From: Acidovorax sp.
GTDB taxonomy: Bacteria > Pseudomonadota > Gammaproteobacteria > Burkholderiales > Burkholderiaceae_C
DNA length: 64,000 nucleotides
Direction: 5' to 3'
Assembly (NCBI GenBank): GCA_031277855.1
Contig: JAITLO010000032.1
Location: forward strand, 62,001-126,000
Of the stretch, positions 37,691-46,810 are shown in pieces. The position numbers and the translations under genes were made by a program. Numbering within the stretch: the stretch's first letter is position 1; each line of letters begins with the position of its first letter. Below the pieces are notes generated by a model that ran no database searches, had not been told where the DNA came from, and saw only the letters and a program-made list of their open reading frames with translations.

Positions 37691-37815
37691 GGGCCAAAGA
37701 CACAAGCCCAACGGCCAGACAGCGCTTCAGACGCGACGCGTGCCCGAAGAACAGTACTTGGGTACGGCAAGGGCGCGCAACAAAGTATGAAGCGCTGTAT
37801 GGCCGCCTCCAAACG
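37691..37815 (-). repeat. Dispersed palindromic repeat, copy 1
   Basis: Read on the minus strand, GGCGGCCATACAGCGCTTCA..TTTGTTGC..CCCTTGCCGTA..TACTGT..GCGTCGCG..AGCGCTGTCTGGCCGTTGGG closely matches 59615-59730 over about 110 bases. The ends CGGCCATACAGCGCTTCA and TGAAGCGCTGTCTGGCCG are inverted copies with one mismatch, so the whole element can fold into one long hairpin. Non-coding. Confidence 0.85.
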
Positions 37816-37842
37816 AATAGCGCTCCAAGCCTTACAGACAAC

Positions 37843-37871
37843 AAAAAAGCCACGAAATTCGCGGCTTTTTA
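37843..37871 (-). terminator. Terminator of the Bug-family gene
   Basis: On the minus strand AAAAAGCCGCG/CGTGGCTTTTTT is a short stem followed by T's, 17 bases after the stop. Confidence 0.8.
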
Positions 37872-37888
37872 TTGGAAGCAGTTATGCC

Positions 37889-38857
37889 TTATTCCAGCGT
37901 CAGCTTTTGCTTGGCAACCACTTGCTTGTAGACCGCGAACTCATCCTTGCACTCCTTGGCAAACTGCTCGGGCGTATTACCCACAATCACCGAGCCCGTG
38001 TCCTCGATGCGCTTGCGGATGGCGGGCTCCTGCAGCACCTTGCGCACGGCAGCGTTGAGCTTGTCCACCACTTCCTTGGGCATGCCCTTGGGGCCGATGA
38101 TGCCGTAGAAGGCCATACGGTTCACAGGCTCCAGGCCCACTTCCTTGAAGGTGGGCACATCGGGCAGCACGGCCAGACGCTCGGGCGCGGCCACGACAAT
38201 GGCGGTGAGGCGTTTGTCCTTGATAAAGGGCAGAGCCGAGGGCAGGTTGTCCAGAATCATGGGGATCTGGTTGGCCACGGCGTCGTTCAGGGCCGGGCCC
38301 GCACCACGGTAGGGCACGTGGGTCATCTCGATGCCCGTCAGGCTCTTGTACAGCTCCATCAACATGTGCTGGATGCCGCCCGTTCCCGAGGAACCATAGG
38401 AGTACTTGCCCGGGTTCTTCTTGAGCTCAGCTTCAAAGGCCTTGTAATTGGCCGCGCCGGCAAACTTGGGGTTCACCGCGATCACATTGGGCGTGGCGGC
38501 AATATTGATCACCGGCGTGAAGGCCGTCAGCGGGTCATAGGGGTTCTTGGGGTTGATGGCCGGGTTGGTGGCCATGGTGGAGACGGTGGCAATGCCCAGG
38601 TTGTAGCCGTCTGCCTTTTGGCGCGAGGTTTCCAGCGCACCGATGACGCCGCCGCCACCGCCACGGTTTTCCACGATCACGGGCTGGCCCAGCTCCTTGC
38701 CCAGCGGATCGGCGATCACGCGGGCAATGATGTCGGTCGTGCCGCCGGCCGCAAAAGGCACCAGCAGCCTGATCGGCTTGTTCGGGAACGATGCGTCTGC
38801 CATTGCTGCAGTGCTGGCCAATGCCAACACCACGCCCATCCAACTACGACGATCCAT
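37889..38857 (-). CDS. Bug/TctC-family tripartite tricarboxylate transporter substrate-binding protein
   Basis: Periplasmic solute receptor of 322 residues. The ATG at 38857 has AAGGAG upstream and opens a signal peptide (MGVVLALASTAAMA). Family blocks are FPNKPIRLLVPFAAGGTTDIIAR, the VENRGGGGGVIG loop and THVPYRGAGPALNDAVANQI, which line the carboxylate-binding cleft. No TctA/TctB membrane genes are nearby, as is usual for the greatly expanded Bug family of Bordetella and Comamonas relatives. The ligand is unknown. Confidence 0.93.
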   Translation of the reverse strand: MDRRSWMGVVLALASTAAMADASFPNKPIRLLVPFAAGGTTDIIARVIADPLGKELGQPVIVENRGGGGGVIGALETSRQKADGYNLGIATVSTMATNPAINPKNPYDPLTAFTPVINIAATPNVIAVNPKFAGAANYKAFEAELKKNPGKYSYGSSGTGGIQHMLMELYKSLTGIEMTHVPYRGAGPALNDAVANQIPMILDNLPSALPFIKDKRLTAIVVAAPERLAVLPDVPTFKEVGLEPVNRMAFYGIIGPKGMPKEVVDKLNAAVRKVLQEPAIRKRIEDTGSVIVGNTPEQFAKECKDEFAVYKQVVAKQKLTLE

Positions 38858-39094
38858 GGGAGTACTCCTTGCCTATGTATCCAAAAGGAAAGCAGGATGC
38901 TAAACGCAGGCCTTTGTAGGCGAGGGCGTTTTGCAACGGCTGATTTATAGGTGTTTACCCGTGACTTCACACACAAAGCCCTGGCACAAGACAGACGAGT
39001 TGCGCTGACAAAAAAGCCTGCGCAGCCGCTGCCTTGTCACTTTTGCGCCTGAAGTGGGCCACCCTGCTCTGCCGTGGGCGTATGCTTGGCGCCC

Positions 39095-40000
39095 GTGAAT
39101 TACGCCCAGCTTCTTTTCCCCGACTTTTCCCTGATCTTGCTGGGCTATTTGCTGTGCCGGTTCAGCCCGCTCAACCGCCCCGTCTGGCAAGGCGTCGAGG
39201 CACTGGTGTATTACCTGCTGTTCCCGGTGCTGCTGTTTCACTCCATCGTCAAAAGCCCGCTGGACTGGACCACCACCTCCAACCTGATTGCCGCCGGCGT
39301 ACTCTCCGGCGTGGTGGGCATTGCCCTGGCCTACAGCCTGCCCTGGTGGCCAGGCCTGAAAAACCATGTGGACCGGCGCGACCATGCCAGCGCGGCCCAG
39401 GTGGCGTTTCGCTTCAATTCCTTTATCGGCCTGGCTCTGGCCGAACGCCTGGCCGGCGCCCAGGGGCTGCTGCTGATGTCGGTGCTGATCGGCTTTTGCG
39501 TGCCCATGTTCAATATTGCCGCCGTCTGGCCCATGGCCCGTGCCGGGCAGCACAGCTTTTGGCAGCAGTTGGTGCGCAACCCCCTGATCGTGGCCACGGT
39601 CTGTGGCCTGGTGGCCAATTTGCTGGGCTTTCGCATGCCAACCTGGCTGGAGCCACCTGCCAACCGCCTGGGCGCAGCCTCGATTGCACTGGGCCTGATG
39701 TCGGCCGGCGCCGGTCTGCAACTGGGTTTGCTGACCCACGCCAAGCGCCTGTCCGTGGCCGTGCTGGCCATTCGCCATGGCGTGCAGCCGCTGCTGGCCC
39801 TGGCCGCCATCCACATTCTGGGCCTGCAGGGTGACCAGGCCTTGATCCTGCTGCTGTTCGCCGCCCTGCCCACGGCCAGCACCTGCTATGTGCTGGCAGC
39901 GCGCATGGGCTACAACGGCCCTTATGTGGCCGGATTGGTAACGCTGTCCACCATGCTGGGCGTGGCCAGCCTTCCGTTTGCGCTGTCGCTGGCGCCCTGA
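39095..40000 (+). CDS. AEC (auxin efflux carrier) family transporter
   Basis: Inner-membrane transporter of 301 residues from a GTG at 39095 (MNYAQLLFPDFSLILLGYLL); another GTG at 39074 is possible. About ten hydrophobic segments, a conserved VAFRFNSFIGLALAERL between the halves, and LPTASTCYVLAARMG near the C-terminus are typical of AEC/malate-permease-like proteins. The substrate is unknown. It is a single gene. Confidence 0.85.
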   Translation: MNYAQLLFPDFSLILLGYLLCRFSPLNRPVWQGVEALVYYLLFPVLLFHSIVKSPLDWTTTSNLIAAGVLSGVVGIALAYSLPWWPGLKNHVDRRDHASAAQVAFRFNSFIGLALAERLAGAQGLLLMSVLIGFCVPMFNIAAVWPMARAGQHSFWQQLVRNPLIVATVCGLVANLLGFRMPTWLEPPANRLGAASIALGLMSAGAGLQLGLLTHAKRLSVAVLAIRHGVQPLLALAAIHILGLQGDQALILLLFAALPTASTCYVLAARMGYNGPYVAGLVTLSTMLGVASLPFALSLAP

Positions 40001-40121
40001 GCCCACTTCTGAATCAGGAGCTGCCTACGCAGGCAGCCTGCGGACTTCAACGCCAAACAAATCGAATAGTGGCGGCCCTGCTGCGCTGACAGCTCTCTTT
40101 TTTGAGAGCACAGACTGCGGC

Positions 40122-41213
40122 TTATGGCCGGCCCGCACCCTGCGCCAGCGCCCATTGCACATGTTCGCGCACCAGCTCGCTGGGGTGGCTGGCCTGGGCC
40201 TGCAAGACCGCATGCACGGCATCACGCTCGGCACCCTCGGGCAGATTGCGCAGCGCATTGCCCAGGGCCACGGCAATATTGCGCAGCCAGCGTTCATGGC
40301 CTATGCGGCGTATGGGGCTGCCCTCGGTACGGCGCAAAAAGCCGGCCTCATCCCAGGAAAAAAGCTGTACCAGCGTGCTGCCTGCCAGGCCGTCGCGGGC
40401 ATCAAAGTCGGGCAGGCGGCTGGGCTGGGCAAACTTGTTCCAGGGGCAGGCCAGCTGGCAGTCGTCACAGCCATAGATGCGATTGGCCAGCAGCGGGCGC
40501 AACTCCAGCGGAATGGGGCCGGCATGTTCGATGGTCAGATAGGAAATGCAGCGGCGTGCATCCACCCGGTTCGGCGCCACGATGGCACCCGTGGGGCAGG
40601 CTTGCATGCAGGCGCTGCAGCTGCCGCAGTGGCCGCTGACGGGCTCGGTAGGTGCCAGCGCCATGTCGACCAGGATCTCGCCCAGAAAGAACATGGAGCC
40701 GGCTTCCCGGTTGAGCACCAGGGTGTGCTTGCCGCGCCAGCCCTGGCCACTGCGCTGGGCCAGCTCGGCCTCCAGAACGGGAGCAGAGTCGGTAAACACA
40801 CGGTGGCCAAAGGGTCCAATTTCCTGGGCGATGCGGTCGGCCAGCTTTTGCAACCGCGCGCGCAATACCTTGTGGTAGTCCCGCCCCCGGGCGTAGACAG
40901 AGACAATGCCTTCCCCTGGCCGCTGCAAACGCGCAAATTCCACGGCCTGCCAGCCGGAAGGCGTGGCCTGGGGCAGATAATCCATGCGCGCGGTGATGAC
41001 GCTGAGCGTGCCCGGAACCAGCTCGGCCGGCCGGGCGCGTTTGAGGCCGTGGCCCTCCATGTAGTGCATCTCGCCATGGCAGCCGGCCGCAAGCCATTGC
41101 AGCAGCCCGGGCTCTGCCGAGGACAAATCCACACCGGCCACGCCAATTTGGGAGAATCCCAACTCGCTGGCCCAGTCCTGTATTTGAGGAACGAGTTGAC
41201 TGCTGCACACCAT
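40122..41213 (-). CDS. queG: Epoxyqueuosine reductase QueG
   Basis: Cobalamin-dependent, two-[4Fe-4S] enzyme that performs the last step of queuosine synthesis in tRNA. 363 residues from the ATG at 41213. The cluster motifs are CGSCSACMQACP and CDDCQLACPWN with a nearby CISYLTIE; the N-terminal half binds cobalamin. A longer frame to 41480 runs through tsaE and is rejected. Divergent from tsaE with 18 bases of overlap between the two 5' ends. Its cofactor links it to the cobalamin uptake cluster at the right end of the window. Confidence 0.95.
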   Translation of the reverse strand: MVCSSQLVPQIQDWASELGFSQIGVAGVDLSSAEPGLLQWLAAGCHGEMHYMEGHGLKRARPAELVPGTLSVITARMDYLPQATPSGWQAVEFARLQRPGEGIVSVYARGRDYHKVLRARLQKLADRIAQEIGPFGHRVFTDSAPVLEAELAQRSGQGWRGKHTLVLNREAGSMFFLGEILVDMALAPTEPVSGHCGSCSACMQACPTGAIVAPNRVDARRCISYLTIEHAGPIPLELRPLLANRIYGCDDCQLACPWNKFAQPSRLPDFDARDGLAGSTLVQLFSWDEAGFLRRTEGSPIRRIGHERWLRNIAVALGNALRNLPEGAERDAVHAVLQAQASHPSELVREHVQWALAQGAGRP

Positions 41214-41711
41214 ATCCCCCCGATTGTAGAAACCCCTGCCCCGCTTGCCGAGCAATCGCTCACCTGGCACAGCGAGGCAGACACTGCCGCTTTTGCCCAG
41301 GCTCTGGCGCAACTGCCCGTGCTGCGCAATGCCTATGTCACCTTGCATGGCGACCTGGGCGCCGGCAAGACCACGCTGGTGCGCCATTTGCTGCGCAGCC
41401 TGGGTGTGACGGGCCGCATCAAAAGCCCCACCTATGCCGTGGTCGAGCCACACGAGGCCGCGGGCCTGTCCATCTGGCACTTTGACTTCTACCGCTTCGA
41501 CGATCCGCGCGAATGGGAAGATGCGGGTTTTCGCGACATTTTCGCCAGCCAGGGGCTGAAACTGGCAGAATGGCCGGAAAAGGCCGCAGCGCTGACCCCA
41601 TCTGCGGACCTAGCTATCCATATAGAAGCAATAGATGACACGCAGCGCCGCGTGAGCTTGCGCGCCCACACGCAAGCCGGCGCGCACATGCTGCAACACT
41701 GGTCCGCATGA
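41196..41711 (+). CDS. tsaE: tRNA threonylcarbamoyladenosine synthesis ATPase TsaE
   Basis: Small ATPase that works with TsaB/TsaD in forming t6A in tRNA. Walker A GDLGAGKTT, followed by SPTYAVVEPHE and HFDFYRFDDPREW, are family hallmarks. The frame has no ATG before these motifs. The best start is the TTG at 41196, with GAGGA six bases upstream, giving 171 residues and overlapping queG by 18 bases on the opposite strand. The stop overlaps the amiC ATG. Confidence 0.92.
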   Translation: MTAAHHIPPIVETPAPLAEQSLTWHSEADTAAFAQALAQLPVLRNAYVTLHGDLGAGKTTLVRHLLRSLGVTGRIKSPTYAVVEPHEAAGLSIWHFDFYRFDDPREWEDAGFRDIFASQGLKLAEWPEKAAALTPSADLAIHIEAIDDTQRRVSLRAHTQAGAHMLQHWSA

Positions 41712-43195
41712 GCGACGAAAACCTCCACGCCTCACCCGCCCCCTTGAGCCGCCGCCACCTGTTGCAGGCAGGCTCGCTGGTGCTTTTGCTCGGCACGCAA
41801 CAGATCGCACGCGGCGCCTCCATCGTGGCGGTGCGGGTCTGGCCTGCACCCGAATATTCCCGCGTCACGCTGGAGTCCGACACGCCCCTGGTGGCCAAGC
41901 AGTTTTTTGTCGCCTCGCCTCCGCGGCTGGCGGTGGACATCGAGGGCATCGACCTGAACCCCGCCCTGCGCGAGCTGGTGGCCAAGGTCCAGCCGGATGA
42001 CCCCAACATCAAGGCCATACGCGTAGGCCAAAACTCCCCCAATGTGGTGCGCCTGGTCATAGACCTGAAGCAAAACGCCGTGCCCCAGGTGTTCACGCTG
42101 CAGCCCGTGGCAGCCTACCAGCACCGACTGGTGTTTGACCTCTACCCGGCCGACCCGGTGGACCCGATGGAGGCCTTGATCAGCGAACGCCTGCGCGATG
42201 CCGGCCCCCAGTCCGCCCAGGCGCAGGCACACCAGCCTGCCATGGGCAGTGGCGTGCCGCCTGCAGCAGACCCCCTGGGTGACCTGATTGCCCAGCAAGG
42301 CAACAAGCCGGCCACCAAGCCCGCAGTCCCTGCCAATACGCCAAGTACGCCCCCCACACCGCCGCAGCCACCCACGGTCATCGCCGCGGCCCCGCCGCCT
42401 GCAGCACCGCCGCCCGAGCCTGCGCCCACCAAGCGCCCGGTAGGCCCCAGCGTGGCCACGGCCCAGCGTACGGACCGCATCATCATCGTGGCCCTGGACC
42501 CCGGGCATGGCGGCGAAGACCCCGGCGCCATAGGCCCTGGTGGCACGCGCGAAAAAGACGTGGTGCTGCGCATCGCCCATTTGCTGCGCGACCGCATCAA
42601 TGCCAGCACCATAGGCGGCAGCCCCATGCGCGCCTTTTTGACGCGCGATGCCGACTTCTTCGTGCCCCTGGGCACCCGCGTGGAAAAGGCCCGCCGCGTG
42701 CAGGCTGACCTGTTCATCAGCATCCATGCCGACGCCTTCACCACGCCCGCAGCCAAGGGCGCCAGTGTGTTTGCCCTGAGCCAGAAAGGCGCCTCCAGCA
42801 CGGCGGCCCGTTGGTTGGCCAACAAGGAAAACCAGGCCGACCTGGTGGGCGGCATCAACGTCAAAAGCCAGGACCGTCATGTGCAGCAAATGATGCTGGA
42901 CATGAGCACTACCGCCCAGATCAACGACAGCCTGAAGCTGGGCACCCATTTGCTGGGCCAGATTGGCGACATGGCCAAGCTGCACAAGCCCCGTGTGGAG
43001 CAAGCCGGTTTTGCCGTGCTCAAGGCGCCCGACATTCCCAGCGTGCTGGTGGAAACTGCCTTCATCAGCAACCCCGAGGAAGAGGCCAAGCTGCGCAGCG
43101 CGGCCTACCAGGTACAGCTGGCCGACGCGCTGATGCGTGGCATCAAGCTGTACTTCGCCAAAAACCCGCCGCTGGCACGTAGCCGCTCGGTGTAA
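41708..43195 (+). CDS. amiC: N-acetylmuramoyl-L-alanine amidase (AmiC type)
   Basis: Zinc amidase that splits septal peptidoglycan during cell separation. 495 residues: a Tat-type signal (SRRHLLQAGS, hydrophobic core LVLLLG), an AMIN targeting domain (about 40-150), a long Pro/Ala-rich linker (about 170-250) and an Amidase_3 domain. Zinc and catalytic residues are in DPGHGGEDPGAIG, SIHADAF and VETAFISNPEEE. It is coupled to tsaE by an ATGA overlap, as tsaE-amiB in E. coli. The proline-rich linker is longer than in many homologues. Confidence 0.95.
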   Translation: MSDENLHASPAPLSRRHLLQAGSLVLLLGTQQIARGASIVAVRVWPAPEYSRVTLESDTPLVAKQFFVASPPRLAVDIEGIDLNPALRELVAKVQPDDPNIKAIRVGQNSPNVVRLVIDLKQNAVPQVFTLQPVAAYQHRLVFDLYPADPVDPMEALISERLRDAGPQSAQAQAHQPAMGSGVPPAADPLGDLIAQQGNKPATKPAVPANTPSTPPTPPQPPTVIAAAPPPAAPPPEPAPTKRPVGPSVATAQRTDRIIIVALDPGHGGEDPGAIGPGGTREKDVVLRIAHLLRDRINASTIGGSPMRAFLTRDADFFVPLGTRVEKARRVQADLFISIHADAFTTPAAKGASVFALSQKGASSTAARWLANKENQADLVGGINVKSQDRHVQQMMLDMSTTAQINDSLKLGTHLLGQIGDMAKLHKPRVEQAGFAVLKAPDIPSVLVETAFISNPEEEAKLRSAAYQVQLADALMRGIKLYFAKNPPLARSRSV

Positions 43196-43557
43196 GCATC
43201 CACCAAAGCCCGCCAGAGGCTCTGCCTCCCGGACTTTGATCGCTTTGCACCGGCAGGTCCGCACCTGCCTCTGTCATCTCTCCGCAGCCGACTCCTACAG
43301 ATTCACGGGAATCGGTCGGATGGCGCTGCAGGCATGCACTACCGCCACTCCCTGCCTGTGCGACAGCAGGTACTTTCCGCCGTGCTATTGCTCCTTTAGC
43401 TTGGAGCCCATGCTGCGCAAAGCCTTGAACCATTGCGGCAGGCACGACTCCCTCGGCTTTTGCAGCACCACACCGCAGGAAGGCACTCCAATCCCACAAG
43501 CCATGCCCTGGCATTGATGCAGGGAGTTATGTCCTGCTCTTTGCAGTCACCCTGGTG
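43196..43557. other. Intergenic region without recognised feature
   Basis: About 360 bases between amiC and pgaC. No gene, clear terminator or known riboswitch was recognised; a short complementary pair GCAGGT/ACCTGC near 43253-43270 is the only structure I saw. This may contain the pgaCD promoter. Confidence 0.4.
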
Positions 43558-44835
43558 ATGGATGAGCAGCACATGCTGGACTTTGTTTTTCTTTACCCCT
43601 TGTTCATGTCTACCCTATGGATGGCCGGAGGCTTGTACTTTTATATCCGCCTAGAACGGCAGTGGAAATGGGGAGAGCAGTCTTCAGCACGTGAAGTTCC
43701 TGGGCTGCCAAACCGCCCCCTTGTCACCATCATCATTACGTGCTTCAACCATGAGAAACACATTGAAGCGGCCCTGCTGGCAGCCTTGCAGCAACGCCAT
43801 GACCATATCGAAGTGCTGGCAGTGAACGACGGCTCGACCGACGCAAGTGCCAAGATTCTGGACCGCATGACAGCCCTACGCCCCCGGCTGCGAGTGCTTC
43901 ATCTGTCTGAACACCAGGGCAAGGCTATGGCGCTGCGCATGGGTTCCTTGGCCGCCAACAGCGAATATCTGGTCTGCATCAACGGAGATGCCATCCTCGA
44001 CCCCGATGCCGTGGCCCTCCTGGTACGCCCCATGCTGGACACCCCCCGTGTGGGAGCCGTATCCGGCAATCCACGCGTGCGCACCCGCTCCACCTTGGTA
44101 GGCCGAATACAGGTAGGAGAGTTCTCCTCCATCTCCAGCCTGATCAAGCGCACCCAGCGTATCTATGGCCAGGTGTTCACCGTCTCGGGCACGGTGGCTG
44201 CTTTTCGCCGCAAGGCCCTGGACCGCGTGGGCTATTGGAGTCTGGACATGCTGGCTGAAAACATTGATATCAGCTGGAAACTGCAGCGCGATCACTGGTC
44301 GATTTTTTATGAACCCCGCGCTCTCGCATGGATTCTGGTGCCCGAAACCTTGCATGGCTTGTGGAAGCAGCGACTGCACCAAGCACAGGGCGGAGCCGAG
44401 GCTTTGTTGAAGCACATCGGCAGCTTGTTTCACTGGCGCAGCCGCCGCATGTGGCCGCTACTGGCCGAATTTGCGCTCTCCACCCTGTGGGCTTACGCCT
44501 TTGCCCTGTCCATCCTGCTGTATCTGCTGGGCCTGTTTGTGCAACTGCCCCACCACCTCCGGGTGGAGGCCTTGCTTCCACCCGCCCTCACAGGCCTGGT
44601 GTTGGCCGCGACCTGTTTGTTGCAATTCGCCGTCAGCATGGCCATCGACCGGCGCTATGAAAAAGGGCTGACGCGCACCTTGTTCTGGGTGGTGTGGTAT
44701 CCCATGGTGTTTTGGATGATCAGCCTTTTCACCAGCCTGGTCAGCTTTCCCCGCGTCATGCTGCGCAGTCAGCGCCAGCGGGCCCGCTGGGTCAGCCCGG
44801 ACCGCGGCATCAAGCAACTGGACGGCACACCATGA
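43558..44835 (+). CDS. pgaC: PgaC-like family 2 glycosyltransferase with degenerate catalytic motifs
   Basis: Homologue of poly-beta-1,6-GlcNAc synthase, 425 residues from the ATG at 43558 (GTG at 43555 possible), with N-terminal and C-terminal membrane helices. Much of it reads like E. coli PgaC (VNDGSTD, RTRSTLVGRIQVGE, KRTQRIYGQVFTVSG, PETLHGLWKQRL, ARWVSPDRGI). The catalytic signatures are altered: INGDA instead of IDGDA, AENIDISW instead of TEDIDISW, and QRLHQAQGG instead of QRLRWAQGG. Loss of the Asp base and of the Arg-Trp pair predicts weak or no polymerase activity. It is followed by pgaD; pgaA and pgaB are not in the window. Confidence 0.85.
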   Translation: MDEQHMLDFVFLYPLFMSTLWMAGGLYFYIRLERQWKWGEQSSAREVPGLPNRPLVTIIITCFNHEKHIEAALLAALQQRHDHIEVLAVNDGSTDASAKILDRMTALRPRLRVLHLSEHQGKAMALRMGSLAANSEYLVCINGDAILDPDAVALLVRPMLDTPRVGAVSGNPRVRTRSTLVGRIQVGEFSSISSLIKRTQRIYGQVFTVSGTVAAFRRKALDRVGYWSLDMLAENIDISWKLQRDHWSIFYEPRALAWILVPETLHGLWKQRLHQAQGGAEALLKHIGSLFHWRSRRMWPLLAEFALSTLWAYAFALSILLYLLGLFVQLPHHLRVEALLPPALTGLVLAATCLLQFAVSMAIDRRYEKGLTRTLFWVVWYPMVFWMISLFTSLVSFPRVMLRSQRQRARWVSPDRGIKQLDGTP

Positions 44836-45371
44836 ACCCCTACATGCCCTCTTCGGACACTCCCCTCTCGCGGGAGGTCAGTACAGCCACCATGGTGATC
44901 CGCACCCAGCGCTCCAGGCTACGCTATGCCCTGGATGTGGTGCTGACGCTGCTGGCCTGGCTGGCCTTTGCCTATCTGTTCGCACAAGGCATATGGGCGG
45001 TAGGTACCAACCGTGTGGAGGGGCTGGAGATGCCGTTTCTGTCGCGTGCCCAGCTCTCTATGAACACCTTGAGTATTTACGCCCTGGCCATGCTGCTGCA
45101 AGGCCTGCTGCTGGTGCTGTGGGCGCTCTACAACTGGGGGCGTTTTCGCGGCAAGCAAAGGCGCAATACCGACACCGCCGTCTCCGATGAAAGCCTGACC
45201 CGCAGCTATGGCATTGATGCATCCACATTGCAGCGCCTGCGCACCCAACCTATTTCAGTGATCTACCATACCGCTGATGGCTCTATTGCGGCCGTGGAGC
45301 CGCTGTGGTCCACCGCGGGTAAATCCTCTGAGCAAGCACACTCCGCACGTCAGCCTCCAGCCCTGGTCTGA
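44832..45371 (+). CDS. pgaD: PgaD-like membrane protein
   Basis: 179 residues starting at the ATG that overlaps the pgaC stop. Two membrane helices (ALDVVLTLLAWLAFAYLFAQG and SIYALAMLLQGLLLVLWALYNW) followed by a soluble tail, the topology of PgaD, which together with PgaC binds c-di-GMP and stabilises the synthase. The FRGKQRR basic segment after the second helix is PgaD-like. The tail (about 70 residues) is longer than I recall for E. coli PgaD. Confidence 0.8.
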   Translation: MNPYMPSSDTPLSREVSTATMVIRTQRSRLRYALDVVLTLLAWLAFAYLFAQGIWAVGTNRVEGLEMPFLSRAQLSMNTLSIYALAMLLQGLLLVLWALYNWGRFRGKQRRNTDTAVSDESLTRSYGIDASTLQRLRTQPISVIYHTADGSIAAVEPLWSTAGKSSEQAHSARQPPALV

Positions 45372-45384
45372 GCCGTGCGCATAC

Positions 45385-45419
45385 AAAAAAGCCACTGCAT
45401 GCGCTGCAGTGGCTTTTTC
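45385..45419. terminator. Bidirectional terminator between pgaD and dedA
   Basis: AAAAAGCCACTGCA-TGCGC-TGCAGTGGCTTTTT has T-runs on both strands and serves the converging genes. Confidence 0.9.
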
Positions 45420-45504
45420 TCTTCGTAGCTCCCGACTTGCAGGCTACGGCCTTGATGTCAGCAGCACGCGATGTGCTTTACATCTACACAGAGCCTACCC
45501 ACTT

Positions 45505-46158
45505 TCAAGTCGCCTGCTTGGCCTGGTTGCGCCCCGCACGCCAGGCACCAAAGATGGCGATCAGACCCGGCACCAGAATCAGCCCCCAGATGATTTTCTC
45601 CAGGTTGTTGCGCACCCACTCCAGGTTGCCGAAGAAATAGCCGGCCGTGGCAATGCCCAGCACCCACAGCACGGCTCCCACCACATTGAACATGGTGAAG
45701 CGGCTGCGCTCCATGTGGGCGACACCGGCCACAAAGGGGGCAAAAGTGCGAATAAAGGGCATAAAGCGCGCCAGGATGATGGTTACCCCACCATAGCGCT
45801 CGTAAAAGCTATGGGCCTGGTCAAAGGCCTTGCGGTTGAACCAGCGCGAATCCTCCCACTGGAACACCTTGGGCCCCAGATGGCGCCCAATGCTGTAGTT
45901 GCACTGGTCCCCCAAGATGGCCGCCAGCATCAACACCACCACGGCCAGAGGGAAGGACATAAAGCCCGCACCACACAGTGCACCGACGATGAACATCAGC
46001 GAGTCCCCGGGCAGAAACGGCATCACTACCACGCCGGTTTCTACAAACACAATCAAAAACAGCAGTGCGTACACCCAAGGCCCATAAGCCACCACAAAGG
46101 CTTCCAGGTGCTTGTCCACATGCAGGATGAAATCGATCAGAAACTGGACAATTTCCAC
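45505..46158 (-). CDS. DedA-family membrane protein
   Basis: Inner-membrane protein of the DedA/SNARE-associated family (lipid carrier recycling, membrane homeostasis), 217 residues from a GTG at 46158 (MEIVQFLIDFILHVDKHLE). The frame continues upstream without family similarity. The motifs ETGVVVMPFLPGDSLMF, GDQCNYSIGRHLGPKVF and ILARFMPFIRTFAPFVAG contain the conserved Arg/Gly/Pro set of the family. Confidence 0.9.
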   Translation of the reverse strand: MEIVQFLIDFILHVDKHLEAFVVAYGPWVYALLFLIVFVETGVVVMPFLPGDSLMFIVGALCGAGFMSFPLAVVVLMLAAILGDQCNYSIGRHLGPKVFQWEDSRWFNRKAFDQAHSFYERYGGVTIILARFMPFIRTFAPFVAGVAHMERSRFTMFNVVGAVLWVLGIATAGYFFGNLEWVRNNLEKIIWGLILVPGLIAIFGAWRAGRNQAKQAT

Positions 46159-46438
46159 AATGCGCTCGCTCTCAAAAGAAGGCAGAAGCCCGTCCTGGGC
46201 TCCTAAACTGGGGCGTACTGTAGCGCGTCCACCATGCCCATACGGCACAGAAAGCGGCATGAAAAGCTCGCAACCCTCACAAAAAAATACAACTGCATCA
46301 GTACACAGCGTCAACGGTTGAGATTGGTTACATCTATTCACTCCGCATACGGTATTTCTTTGCAGCCAAGCCCTGCACTCCAGGCATATTCGGTGCACAC
46401 CAACACAGACGTTGGCATTTTTGCCTCAAGGAGGACTG

Positions 46439-46663
46439 ATGATGAAGAAAACCATAGCTATATCCGCATTGGCACTGGCGGCCCTGGGCCTGACAGGCTG
46501 CGCCTCGCACCCGACCAACCGCCAGATCGGCACAGGCGTTGGCGCTGTGGCAGGTGGTGTGGTGGGCAGTGCGCTGTTTGGCACCACATTGGGTACCGTG
46601 GGTGGGGCTGCTGCAGGCGCGCTGATCGGCAATGAAATGGGTGGCAACAGCCGCCGCCGTTAA
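46439..46663 (+). CDS. Small glycine-zipper lipoprotein
   Basis: 74 residues; the ATG at 46439 follows a strong AAGGAGGA. The signal MMKKTIAISALALAALG ends in the lipobox LTGC, so the mature protein is a lipoprotein. The remainder is a Gly/Ala zipper (GTGVGAVAGGVVGSALFG, GTVGGAAAGALIGNEMGG) like OsmB/SlyB-type proteins that insert in the outer membrane. Function unknown; possibly envelope stress. Confidence 0.85.
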   Translation: MMKKTIAISALALAALGLTGCASHPTNRQIGTGVGAVAGGVVGSALFGTTLGTVGGAAAGALIGNEMGGNSRRR

Positions 46664-46810
46664 ACCCGCTGCACCCACGAACTGCGGCCCTGCACACGCG
46701 AAGGCGGTGCAGGGCCGTATGTTTGATGCTGCGGCACTTTCATGTCGGCAAAGCACAGGATTACACCGGCCACGCGCCCCGGTTCCTGCTGCTGCATAAA
46801 ATCACTGGCA

